17,588 nucleotides of DNA from SFWF01 sp045539925 (GTDB taxonomy: Bacteria; Bacillota; Clostridia; Oscillospirales; Acutalibacteraceae). The position numbers were made by a program, and so were the translations under genes. The stretch lies in NCBI GenBank assembly GCA_045539925.1, contig JAZQGH010000022.1, forward strand, positions 1 to 17,588. Direction: 5' to 3'. Positions 8,190 to 14,121 of the stretch are shown here, piece by piece (position 1 is the first letter of the stretch; each line of letters begins with the position of its first letter). The notes beneath the pieces were generated by a model. That model made no database searches. It saw nothing but the letters and a program-made list of their open reading frames with translations, and had not been told where the DNA came from.

Positions 8190-8366
8190 TTATTCTCCTT
8201 TCTTTTCTGTTTCTTTTATGGTAAATTCGGATATATCAATTTTGTCTGCGTATTCGTTGAGGATATTTTTGAATATATACGCCGGCAAATAACCATCGTG
8301 GTTTAGTTGCTCAATAAGCTTTAGGGCAGCAAAAAGCTTATTACTATTCAGTTCCTTCTTTGGCAC
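8190..8366 (-). CDS. Small protein coupled to the recombinase (58 aa)
   Basis: This gene is easily missed because it starts with GTG (8366-8364). AAAGGAGGG lies about five bases upstream of that codon, an ideal site. The product begins MPKKELNSNKLFAALKLIEQ, continues with HDGYLPAYIFKNILNEYADK and ends in KKGE. The stop TAA (8192-8190) is one base before the recombinase GTG, and the recombinase ribosome site is inside this gene, so translation is coupled. The LIEQLNHDGYLPAYIFKNIL portion looks like a short helix-turn-helix hairpin, loosely like SHOCT domains. I do not recognise a named family. A role assisting the recombinase (for example directionality) is inference from position only. Confidence 0.75.
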   Translation of the reverse strand: MPKKELNSNKLFAALKLIEQLNHDGYLPAYIFKNILNEYADKIDISEFTIKETEKKGE

Positions 8367-8533
8367 GTAGCCCTCCTTTCTTCAGTATTTGCACTGACCG
8401 GAAGTGCAGTATTTTTAACGATCGAACAGCTTCATTGTCAGTGTAGCATTTTAGTATTGTGATAAAAAAGGAACTGTTGGGTAATCTTATTGAGCTAATT
8501 AACTTTTCCCTCAAAAAACTCAACAAAAGAAAA

Positions 8534-8665
8534 AATCATCTTACGAAAAATTGTCAAGGACAATTATAGTAAGATGTCAGAAAAAAAGATAATGATGTCG
8601 GATAATTTATAGTTTTCAGTCTTATTTTCTTAGAATACACCCTTGACAATTTGCAGAAGATGATT
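8534..8665. repeat. Three-copy module GACAATT-N5/6-AAGATG
   Basis: One copy lies on the minus strand (about 8538-8555) and one on the plus strand (8559-8576). Together they form a 40-bp palindrome: CATCTTAC ... AATTGTC-AAG-GACAATT ... GTAAGATG. A third copy on the plus strand (8645-8662) lies within CCTTGACAATTT-N4-AAGATGATT; those outer blocks also match the minus copy (8534-8559). The module sits in a 409-bp region without genes, between the divergent recombinase operon and the toxin-like operon. It looks like a repeated protein-binding site. Confidence 0.6.
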
Positions 8666-8674
8666 ACAAAAAAA

Positions 8675-8690
8675 TATCACCACAGTGATA
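8675..8690. promoter_or_regulatory. Upstream operator TATCAC-N4-GTGATA
   Basis: TATCAC CACA GTGATA is a palindrome with the same half-sites as the operator inside the DUF3990 promoter. The centres are 54 bp apart, about five helical turns. This suggests cooperative binding of one dimeric repressor, most simply the HTH protein encoded second in the operon. Confidence 0.65.
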
Positions 8691-8719
8691 TAAAATCAAT
8701 AGTTTCTTTATAAAACATA

Positions 8720-8748
8720 TTGACAAACTATCACTATGGTGATATAAT
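8720..8748 (+). promoter_or_regulatory. Consensus SigA promoter with operator in the spacer (DUF3990 operon)
   Basis: TTGACA (8720-8725), a 17-bp spacer and TATAAT (8743-8748) form a perfect consensus. The spacer contains most of TATCAC TATG GTGATA (8729-8744), overlapping the -10 element, so a bound repressor would block polymerase. A GGAGG site (8762-8766) precedes the ATG at 8776. Confidence 0.85.
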
Positions 8749-8775
8749 ATCTATAAAGAATGGAGGTATTAACAA

Positions 8776-9468
8776 ATGGAGAAAATAATTACTATATATC
8801 ACGGATCAGAAAAAATCGTTGAAGTCCCCACCTTTGGCGAGGGTAAGAAAAACAACGACTTTGGACTTGGTTTCTATTGCACAGAGAGCGAAGATCTTGC
8901 TAAAGAATGGGCTGTATCCTCACTTCGTAACGGCTTTGCCAATAAGTATACATTAGATACCGAGTATATGAGAATATTAAACTTGAACAGCCCCGAGTAC
9001 ACTATTCTTAATTGGATAGCTGTTCTTGTAGAGCATCGTCTTTTCTCGATAAAAACTCCTGTAGCAAGAAGGGCAAAGCAATATCTTATTGATAATTTTA
9101 GCATTAACGTAAATGCATTTGATATAATTACCGGCTATCGTGCCGACGATTCTTATTTCGATTATGCTGAAAGCTTTCTTAATAACGGAATTTCGGTAGA
9201 ACAGCTTGCACGAGCTATGAGACTCGGTAAGCTTGGTGAGCAGATTGTAATAAAATCGCAGTTTGCGTTCTCTCGCATAAAGTTTGAAGGATTTGATGTT
9301 GCGGAGAAGGAAGAATTCTATGTACTTAGAAAATCCCGAGACGATGAGGCAAACAGACTTTATCTTGAAATGCTTGAGGAAGAGGGCGACGGTCTTTATA
9401 TTCAAGATATAATCAGAGGAGGCATTAAAAACGATGATCCACGCATACCAAGAAATATATCTAAATAA
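8776..9468 (+). CDS. DUF3990 protein, ADP-ribosyltransferase-fold (toxin-like)
   Basis: A protein of 230 residues. Recognisable DUF3990 features are IYHGSEKIVEVP (His9), NDFGLGFYCTE (Tyr34), YRADDSYFDYAESFLNNGIS (121-140) and RLGKLGEQIVIKSQFAFSRIKF (149-170, with Glu155/Gln156). DUF3990 belongs to the ADP-ribosyltransferase superfamily; His, Tyr and Glu/Gln at these points fit the H-Y-E clade NAD-binding core, by family knowledge. It is the first gene of a tight two-gene operon, overlapping the HTH gene by 35 bases, behind a strong operator-controlled promoter. That is the layout of a type II toxin-antitoxin or guard pair. The target molecule is unknown. The start is fixed by GGAGG nine bases upstream. 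There is no signal peptide, so it acts in the cytoplasm. Confidence 0.85.
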   Translation: MEKIITIYHGSEKIVEVPTFGEGKKNNDFGLGFYCTESEDLAKEWAVSSLRNGFANKYTLDTEYMRILNLNSPEYTILNWIAVLVEHRLFSIKTPVARRAKQYLIDNFSINVNAFDIITGYRADDSYFDYAESFLNNGISVEQLARAMRLGKLGEQIVIKSQFAFSRIKFEGFDVAEKEEFYVLRKSRDDEANRLYLEMLEEEGDGLYIQDIIRGGIKNDDPRIPRNISK

Positions 9469-10096
9469 TGCTCAGGCAGCACTTGGCGAAGCCTTTGATT
9501 ATGCTATAAATACTTGTAACATTTCGGGTGAAAATTTTGTAAAGATGTTTTTGGTAAGCTCGGTATCGAAGAAAATGGAGAAGGGCGAACCCAAATACGT
9601 TTCAGGTAAAAGTGGCATTGAAATAGCAAGAGAAATCGTTTTTGAAACAATGGGAAAAACCATAGAAAACGACCCATCTGAAAGCTTTGGTAGGTCGAAG
9701 GAATATTGGATAGGATGGGCGCTTGCTTATTATCATTGGTATACCTCAAGAAAGTATAGTGATATCTTTAAGGTCGTTTCCTTTAGTGAACTTGAACAGA
9801 TGTATTATACCTTACACGAAGCGGATATATCCAAGTTCGTAGATGTTATAAATGAGCGAATGTTAGAGTATTTTCCTGAAACAAATCTAAAGCGTATTCG
9901 TACTGCTTACGGAATAACCCAGGCGGAGCTTGCAAAGATGGCAGATGTGAGTATTCGTTCAATTCAAATGTACGAGCAGAGAAATAAGGATATCAACAAA
10001 GCAAACGCTGAAACTATTTATCGTATTGCGAAGGTTTTAGGGTGTACTATGGAGGATTTTATAGAAGTACAAATTAGATTTCAAAAACATAGATAA
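9434..10096 (+). CDS. HTH (Xre-type) protein, putative antitoxin/repressor of the DUF3990 operon
   Basis: A protein of 220 residues. Residues 1-145 form a helical domain (AYQEIYLNNAQAALGEAFDYAI, then WALAYYHWYTSRKYSDIFKVVSF). Residues 151-211 are a Cro/CI-type HTH: LKRIRTAYGITQAELAKMAD, then SIRSIQMYEQRNKDINKANA. Such N-terminal domain plus HTH proteins are regularly found downstream of DUF3990 genes by recall. The start at 9434 has GGAGG at 9418-9422 and lies inside the upstream gene. I infer that the N-terminal domain binds and neutralises the DUF3990 protein while the HTH binds the two TATCAC-N4-GTGATA operators. It ends 70 bases before a bidirectional terminator shared with the convergent PARIS genes. 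Confidence 0.82.
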   Translation: MIHAYQEIYLNNAQAALGEAFDYAINTCNISGENFVKMFLVSSVSKKMEKGEPKYVSGKSGIEIAREIVFETMGKTIENDPSESFGRSKEYWIGWALAYYHWYTSRKYSDIFKVVSFSELEQMYYTLHEADISKFVDVINERMLEYFPETNLKRIRTAYGITQAELAKMADVSIRSIQMYEQRNKDINKANAETIYRIAKVLGCTMEDFIEVQIRFQKHR

Positions 10097-10167
10097 AGAC
10101 AAATCATATGGTTGAAAAGGTTTTTTATAACCATTATATTTGAAAAGAAATAAAACATTCAAAATAC

Positions 10168-10200
10168 AAAAGAGGCGAGCCTTAAGAGCTCGCCTCTTTT
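10168..10200. terminator. Bidirectional terminator shared by the HTH gene and ariB-like gene
   Basis: AAAAGAGGCGAGC (10168-10180) pairs perfectly with GCTCGCCTCTTTT (10188-10200) over a 7-base loop, giving 13 bp with A/T ends usable in both directions. The minus-strand gene's stop (10184-10182) is in the loop, so its last codons form one arm of the stem. Confidence 0.9.
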
Positions 10201-11069
10201 CGTTGGTTAATATTCAGCAGAACAGTGTTCACTTTTGTAGTAAGATACATAAATCTTTTGCTGTCGGGATTTAACAAGAAATGATGTTTGAGATCTCTAT
10301 AATTAACTGAAACCCCTTTGGTTTTGAGATAGTGCATTAAACTAGTTAGAATAAATTTTCCACATATCATGCGCCAATATTCATTTCCGTACTTAAGAGA
10401 AAATTTGTATAAGATATCATCAAGTTTGTCTTGATCTAAATTTATACCATTATCTTGAAGCGTTAATCTATATTCATCCATAACGTTCGTTTTCTCAAAT
10501 CCTGTGCTAGGATCTATAAAAAGATACGGCGAATTTCCTACATTTTTAACAGTTGGGTAATATGCTTTTAAAAAGCAATAAATCACAAATAATTTTTGGG
10601 ATTGATTAATGATTTTAGAATACCAATCTTTGATTTTTATTTTATCTTTCGTGTAAGAAAACCCCTTTTCTAACCTACACATCGACAATCGAACACACGC
10701 CGTCTCTTCAAAAAGAAGAGATTCAATATTGTATGCATCCAAATATATGTAATGTTCATGTTGTATCATATTATCGGGAGCAATAATTATATCAAAATCC
10801 CCATCTACAATGTATATATTGGGGTGCGAATTGTTATCTTGGTCGAATACTCCAAATTCTTGAAACAAATTCTCCATGGCAGGTTTTCCGCCAGATGAGA
10901 AAATAGTTTTTATTGTTAAATCTGGAAAAAGCTTTTCAAAAAGCAACTCATATTCATATTCTTTATTTTTGTCTTCCACAAAAAAGTTGATTTCTTGAGA
11001 GTCTTTATAATAAAAATATCGAGTTGCCTCAGCTTCATGAGTGTATAGCAAAGCATCTGTGTTATCCAT
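10182..11069 (-). CDS. ariB: DUF4435/TOPRIM-like effector, PARIS AriB-like
   Basis: A protein of 295 residues. The N-terminus shows TOPRIM-like features: a strand ending in acidic NFFVEDKNKEYEYE (Glu32), then a GGK segment (60-62) and the strand NIYIVDGDFDII with Asp89, Asp91 and Asp93. This is the DUF4435 pattern. DUF4435 plus an ABC-type ATPase is the composition of PARIS, where AriB is the nuclease released when AriA senses phage anti-restriction proteins; in E. coli it was reported to cut tRNA-Lys (established knowledge, not shown here). The ATG at 11069 has GAGGTG six bases upstream and lies 12 bases after the ATPase stop, so the two are an operon. The C-terminus is encoded in the terminator stem. 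The gene is clearly more A+T-rich than the backbone genes. Confidence 0.72.
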   Translation of the reverse strand: MDNTDALLYTHEAEATRYFYYKDSQEINFFVEDKNKEYEYELLFEKLFPDLTIKTIFSSGGKPAMENLFQEFGVFDQDNNSHPNIYIVDGDFDIIIAPDNMIQHEHYIYLDAYNIESLLFEETACVRLSMCRLEKGFSYTKDKIKIKDWYSKIINQSQKLFVIYCFLKAYYPTVKNVGNSPYLFIDPSTGFEKTNVMDEYRLTLQDNGINLDQDKLDDILYKFSLKYGNEYWRMICGKFILTSLMHYLKTKGVSVNYRDLKHHFLLNPDSKRFMYLTTKVNTVLLNINQRKEASS

Positions 11070-11081
11070 TTTAACACCTCA

Positions 11082-12464
11082 TTAACTATACTTTTTTTCC
11101 AATTTATACATTTTGTCGCGGTTTTTTCCCACAAACTCTGGTGAATGAGTTGCGAAAATAAGCTGCATATTTGGATTTATACTCATTGTTTTATCAACAA
11201 ATATTTTTTGCCAAGATAAATGTAAAGATAGTTCAGGTTCATCAACAACAAATATACCTGTTTGTTTTTGATTTACATTGAAAATTAAATTTGCAAAAAA
11301 TATAAGTAATTGTTTTTCTCCCGAAGAAAGATGCTGAACACTAATTGGCTCTTCAGAAAAAGTTGTAACAAATCCTATTTTACCGTCAGCATAAATCACA
11401 AATTCTTTATGTTCTTCCGTTTGAGATATGAAGCTGTTCATAGTATCTATAAATAGCTGAAATTTGCTCATTACTTTTTCTTTATCTTTTTTATTTTTTT
11501 CTGCTAAAGCAATGGTCTTTTGTATTCGTTTGAACTCTTTATACCTAAACCATGAAGTTATGTCCAGTTCTTTGTGTGGCTCCATGTCTTTTTTGAACAG
11601 CTGGAAGAATAGTTCACAATTATTTATATCTACATTATCGGATGTCAATTCTCTTAGAATAGAAATATACTGATTTTTAACTTCATTAATTTTTGATGCA
11701 GATACTTTAAAGGTTTTACTGTCTACAATACTAGCAAATACCTCTTCAAGATTAGAGTTTGTATCTACATCTAACAATGATTGTAAAACTTGATTTCTAA
11801 AATTGTTTTCGATATCTCTGATTTGAGAATTTGCTAAATTGTATCTATGATAAATAAGCATTTCAATCTGTGTAATGTTAAAATCTCTGCTTGAGTAGGA
11901 AAATTCTAAATCATTGTTGTTTTGAAAACGATATCTAAATTGTCGTGAGTAACGCAAATAATTAATGTCATCTTCATATAAGTCGTATGAATTTCTCAAA
12001 TTCATTGATCGATTTAAAGGGAGATAGACATAATTAAAAGAATGTCTAATTTTTCGCAAAACAGGATATTCATCAAAATAGCGTTTAGCAATTTCTTCAA
12101 CTTCAAAATTCCTGTGCTGCTCAGAATCCATTCTTATAAATTCAATTTCTGCTTTATTGTTAAGAAATTCTACAGAAAGTGTCTTTTTACTTGAACGTTC
12201 AATAGATATTTCCATAAAATCGTTTGTTTTTTTTGTGTTGTAGTATTGTAAATTTATTTTTTCAAACTCGTATTCAAATAGTTTGAAAAGCATACCTGTG
12301 ATTATAGCTTCCGTAATATTTAGAATTGTTGTCTTTCCACAACCATTTGACCCATATAAAAAAGTTATATCGCTATTAAAATTTACAGTATAATTGTACG
12401 AACCATGCAACTTATGTATTGTTAGTTTTTGTAATTTCATATGATACTTTGACCATCCTTTCAT
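11082..12464 (-). CDS. ariA: ABC-type (AAA_15/AAA_21) ATPase, PARIS AriA-like sensor
   Basis: A protein of 460 residues. Residues 9-46 form an SMC/ABC-type start (KLQKLTIHKLHGSYN) with Walker A GSNGCGKTT (38-46). A long helical insertion occupies the middle (about 60-350). The ABC signature is LSSGEKQLL (379-387), Walker B IFVVDEPE (404-411) and the H-loop ATHSPEF (438-444). This is the OLD-like ATPase head without a fused TOPRIM; the TOPRIM-like part is the separate downstream gene, as in PARIS. AriA forms a multimeric cage holding AriB until triggered (family knowledge). The start ATG 12464 has GGAGG at 12476-12472; a later in-frame Met at codon 9 is weaker. Another two-gene ATPase plus nuclease defence type remains possible. 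Confidence 0.75.
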   Translation of the reverse strand: MKGWSKYHMKLQKLTIHKLHGSYNYTVNFNSDITFLYGSNGCGKTTILNITEAIITGMLFKLFEYEFEKINLQYYNTKKTNDFMEISIERSSKKTLSVEFLNNKAEIEFIRMDSEQHRNFEVEEIAKRYFDEYPVLRKIRHSFNYVYLPLNRSMNLRNSYDLYEDDINYLRYSRQFRYRFQNNNDLEFSYSSRDFNITQIEMLIYHRYNLANSQIRDIENNFRNQVLQSLLDVDTNSNLEEVFASIVDSKTFKVSASKINEVKNQYISILRELTSDNVDINNCELFFQLFKKDMEPHKELDITSWFRYKEFKRIQKTIALAEKNKKDKEKVMSKFQLFIDTMNSFISQTEEHKEFVIYADGKIGFVTTFSEEPISVQHLSSGEKQLLIFFANLIFNVNQKQTGIFVVDEPELSLHLSWQKIFVDKTMSINPNMQLIFATHSPEFVGKNRDKMYKLEKKYS

Positions 12465-12504
12465 AGCATATCCTCCTATATTTTATCATATATTAAATAA
12501 TTTG

Positions 12505-12533
12505 TCTATAACTATATCATGTTTTTTGTGCAA
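12505..12533 (-). promoter_or_regulatory. Likely promoter of the PARIS-like operon
   Basis: On the minus strand TTGCAC (12533-12528), a 17-bp spacer and TATAGA (12510-12505) give a leader of about 35 bases before the ATG at 12464. A second candidate (TAGACA, 17 bp, TAAAAT at 12485-12480) would place the transcript start inside the ribosome site and is less likely. The -35 lies in a GTGC-N6-GCAC palindrome (12528-12541), a possible operator. Confidence 0.45.
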
Positions 12534-12700
12534 AAACGCACGATTTTTGTATTTATAGAAGATGTTTATTTATTTTAATCTAGCATCAACTGGCTTTTAA
12601 TTAAAAAAGGTTAATATTATGTGTGTAAAAAATAAGTACTAATTCGACGATTTATGTTAAGAAACAAGGTTAATAAAAGTGCATAACATTAGATAATACC

Positions 12701-12736
12701 AATAAGGTGTCGCCAGATGACGACACCTTATTTTTT
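12701..12736 (+). terminator. Strong terminator hairpin upstream of the LexA-like gene
   Basis: AATAAGGTGTCG (12701-12712) pairs perfectly with CGACACCTTATT (12721-12732) around an 8-base loop, then runs into T residues. No plus-strand gene ends nearby: the preceding 236 bases (12465-12700) hold only the PARIS promoter and A+T-rich sequence. It may shield the SOS repressor promoter from read-through or be left from a deleted gene. Confidence 0.75.
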
Positions 12737-12750
12737 CTTTCAAAAACCTC

Positions 12751-12779
12751 TTGACAGTTTGAGAATAAGAGAGTATAAT
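12751..12779 (+). promoter_or_regulatory. Consensus SigA promoter of the LexA-like gene
   Basis: TTGACA (12751-12756), a 17-bp spacer and TATAAT (12774-12779) match the consensus exactly. The SOS-box-like site starts 14 bases after the -10 element. Confidence 0.85.
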
Positions 12780-12793
12780 ATAATCACTAAATA

Positions 12794-12805
12794 GAACGAG
12801 TGTTC
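12794..12805. promoter_or_regulatory. SOS box (LexA-type operator)
   Basis: GAAC GAGT GTTC is a perfect half-site palindrome matching the core of the Firmicutes LexA/DinR box (CGAAC-N4-GTTCG), without the outer C and G. It lies between the promoter and the ribosome site AGGAG (12811-12815), so the gene is probably autorepressed. Confidence 0.75.
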
Positions 12806-12822
12806 CATTAAGGAGAACATAT

Positions 12823-13437
12823 ATGAGATATAAAAACGAAGATGTTATTAAACAAATACTTGAATATATAAATAATAAATATAACTCTTGTGGTGCAGTT
12901 CCGTCCATGCAAGAGATCGCAGATCATGTTGGAATGGCTAAAAGCTCTGTCAGTAGATACGTATCCGAAATGGAAAGCAGAAAACTGCTTACCAAAAACG
13001 GTGGATATTACGGTATAGAGACAATGGAAATGAAAAGAACGCCTAAGAATCTTGTTGTAATGCCTGTCGTGGGTAGTATTGCTTGCGGTACTCCTATATT
13101 AGCAGAAGAAAATATTGAAACCTATTATTTCATTTCTCCCGAATTCCTCGGTCCCGGCGAGTTCTTCATATTAAGAGCAAAAGGCGAAAGTATGATAAAC
13201 GCCGGAATTAATGACGGTGATTTAGTAATTATAAGGAAGCAAAGTACTGCAGATGAAGGTCAGATAGTGGTTGCCCTTACCGAAGAAGGTGAGTGTACTC
13301 TTAAAAAATACTATCTTGATAAGCCAAGAAGAAAAATTCGCCTACATCCGGAAAATGATGAAATGGAAGATATGTATTTTGATACAATACAGATACAGGG
13401 GGTGGCAGTCAAAATTATTCAAGATATAAAGTTGTAA
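12823..13437 (+). CDS. lexA: LexA-like SOS repressor (S24 family)
   Basis: A protein of 204 residues, the usual LexA length. The N-terminal winged HTH (1-65) has AVPSMQEIADHVGMAKSSVSRYV. The S24 peptidase domain begins near residue 78 with a cleavage segment GSIACGTPILAEENIE: the scissile bond is Cys88-Gly89 rather than the usual Ala-Gly, as in UmuD. The catalytic dyad is Ser123 (AKGESMINAG) and Lys161 (ECTLKKYY), 38 residues apart as expected. On DNA damage RecA-ssDNA stimulates self-cleavage and derepression (family knowledge). It has a consensus promoter and its own SOS box. Position inside a probable mobile region suggests an element-borne repressor coupling the element to host DNA damage; it could also be the host lexA. 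Confidence 0.88.
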   Translation: MRYKNEDVIKQILEYINNKYNSCGAVPSMQEIADHVGMAKSSVSRYVSEMESRKLLTKNGGYYGIETMEMKRTPKNLVVMPVVGSIACGTPILAEENIETYYFISPEFLGPGEFFILRAKGESMINAGINDGDLVIIRKQSTADEGQIVVALTEEGECTLKKYYLDKPRRKIRLHPENDEMEDMYFDTIQIQGVAVKIIQDIKL

Positions 13438-13446
13438 GAAATGGTG

Positions 13447-13640
13447 TTAGTCTACCTTTTTATAGGTAATAAGGATGTGTAAGGTATCCTGAAAAATATT
13501 GTAATTTAGGATAGGTGTCCCCGTGCCTAAATTTCTTTATTACAATTTGTATTAAGACTAAAACGTTACAGGAGGAACGTTTCCCATCCACCATAACAAT
13601 TAGTCTAAACCTTAACGTGACACAAGAGGAGGTTTAGAAT
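13447..13640 (+). other. Structured leader RNA of the zinc-ribbon gene with competing hairpins
   Basis: Several stems are readable. ATTGTAATTTAGG (13498-13510) pairs with CCTAAA (13526-13531) and TTACAAT (13540-13546). AAACGTT (13561-13567) pairs with AACGTTT (13576-13582), with AGGAGG in the loop. AGACTAA (13555-13561) can pair with TTAGTCT (13600-13606). TCTAAACC (13604-13611) can instead pair with GGTTTAGA (13631-13638), which would bury part of the GGAGG (13628-13632) of the next gene. The last two stems share bases 13604-13606, so they compete, the layout of a translational switch. TTAGTCT also occurs at 13447-13453 as a third partner. No known riboswitch class is recognised. Confidence 0.5.
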
Positions 13641-13850
13641 ATGAGTATCACAGAAAAAGATCAGATAATTATTTATTGTCCCAAGTGTGGATATAAGATA
13701 AAGGATTACACCGAGTCAGACGGTGCACTTAAAATACATTGCAGACGTTGCAAGACGTCTATGTATAGCAAATTAAAGAAACAAAGGGAGTTAAGCATAA
13801 GAGTGATTATGCCACCCTTAAACTATCAATTAAATAATCAACGTTTATAA
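13641..13850 (+). CDS. Small zinc-ribbon protein (69 aa), Com-like
   Basis: A 69-residue basic protein with four cysteines in two pairs: YCPKCGYK (Cys13, Cys16) and IHCRRCKT (Cys34, Cys37), 17 residues apart, a classic single zinc ribbon. The rest is a basic tail. Overall layout resembles the phage Mu Com protein, a zinc-binding translational activator that binds an mRNA hairpin, but this is a layout likeness, not shown homology. The start has AGAGGAGG eight bases upstream and is preceded by a long leader with competing stems; the stop codon lies in the first stem of another structured region. Function is unknown; RNA or DNA binding is the likely role. Confidence 0.72.
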   Translation: MSITEKDQIIIYCPKCGYKIKDYTESDGALKIHCRRCKTSMYSKLKKQRELSIRVIMPPLNYQLNNQRL

Positions 13851-14023
13851 TGAATATTTAGGTCAGGCTGAAATAGTGCCAGTGGTAAAACCGAGGTCAC
13901 TTCATTATAAATAAGTGTTCGCATAACGCATAAGCGTAAACGCAGGGATATCAAGAAAAGCCTTGGCGAGCAGTTTTCCCATAATCGGGATTACTGTTTG
14001 TCAAGGCTTTTTTGTTTTTTGAA
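13844..14023 (+). ncRNA. Structured 3' region or small RNA ending in a terminator
   Basis: TTTATAATGAA (13844-13854, containing the upstream stop codon) pairs perfectly with TTCATTATAAA (13901-13911). Inside, GTGCC (13876-13880) pairs with GGTCAC (13895-13900) with one bulge, enclosing GGT-AAA-ACC. GCGT-AA-ACGC follows near 13934. The region ends in AAAAGCCTTG (13956-13965) pairing with CAAGGCTTTT (14002-14011), with inner CAGT/ACTG and CCC/GGG stems and a tail of T6-G-T6. About 180 bases without coding potential but dense helices. I do not recognise a known RNA class. Confidence 0.5.
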
Positions 14024-14052
14024 AAAATCGAAAAAAATTTTAAAAAAACTTT

Positions 14053-14091
14053 TTAACCCTGACAAAAACTGTCAGGGTTAACTGCGATAAT
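14053..14091. promoter_or_regulatory. Perfect 12-bp inverted repeat with an extended -10 element
   Basis: TTAACCCTGACA (14053-14064) and TGTCAGGGTTAA (14070-14081) are exact complements around AAAAC. Just downstream is TG-C-GATAAT (14083-14091), an extended -10 element for the gene at 14122. The repeat would then cover the -35 zone, as an operator does. Read on the minus strand the same hairpin is followed by T runs and could act as a terminator. Confidence 0.55.
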
Positions 14092-14121
14092 GTAGACGTC
14101 AGAGGCAAGGAGGTGAGATAA

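Noticed and set aside
8344..8526. 60-codon minus-strand open frame upstream of the recombinase
   Set aside because: Overlaps the start of the better supported 58-residue gene in another frame and has no good ribosome site.
12657..12908. 83-codon minus-strand open frame over the lexA promoter
   Set aside because: Runs through a terminator, a consensus promoter and the SOS box in antisense; no ribosome site.
13844..13955. Known riboswitch classes (cobalamin, c-di-GMP-I and -II, SAM, THF)
   Set aside because: Conserved core motifs of these classes that I could recall are not present.
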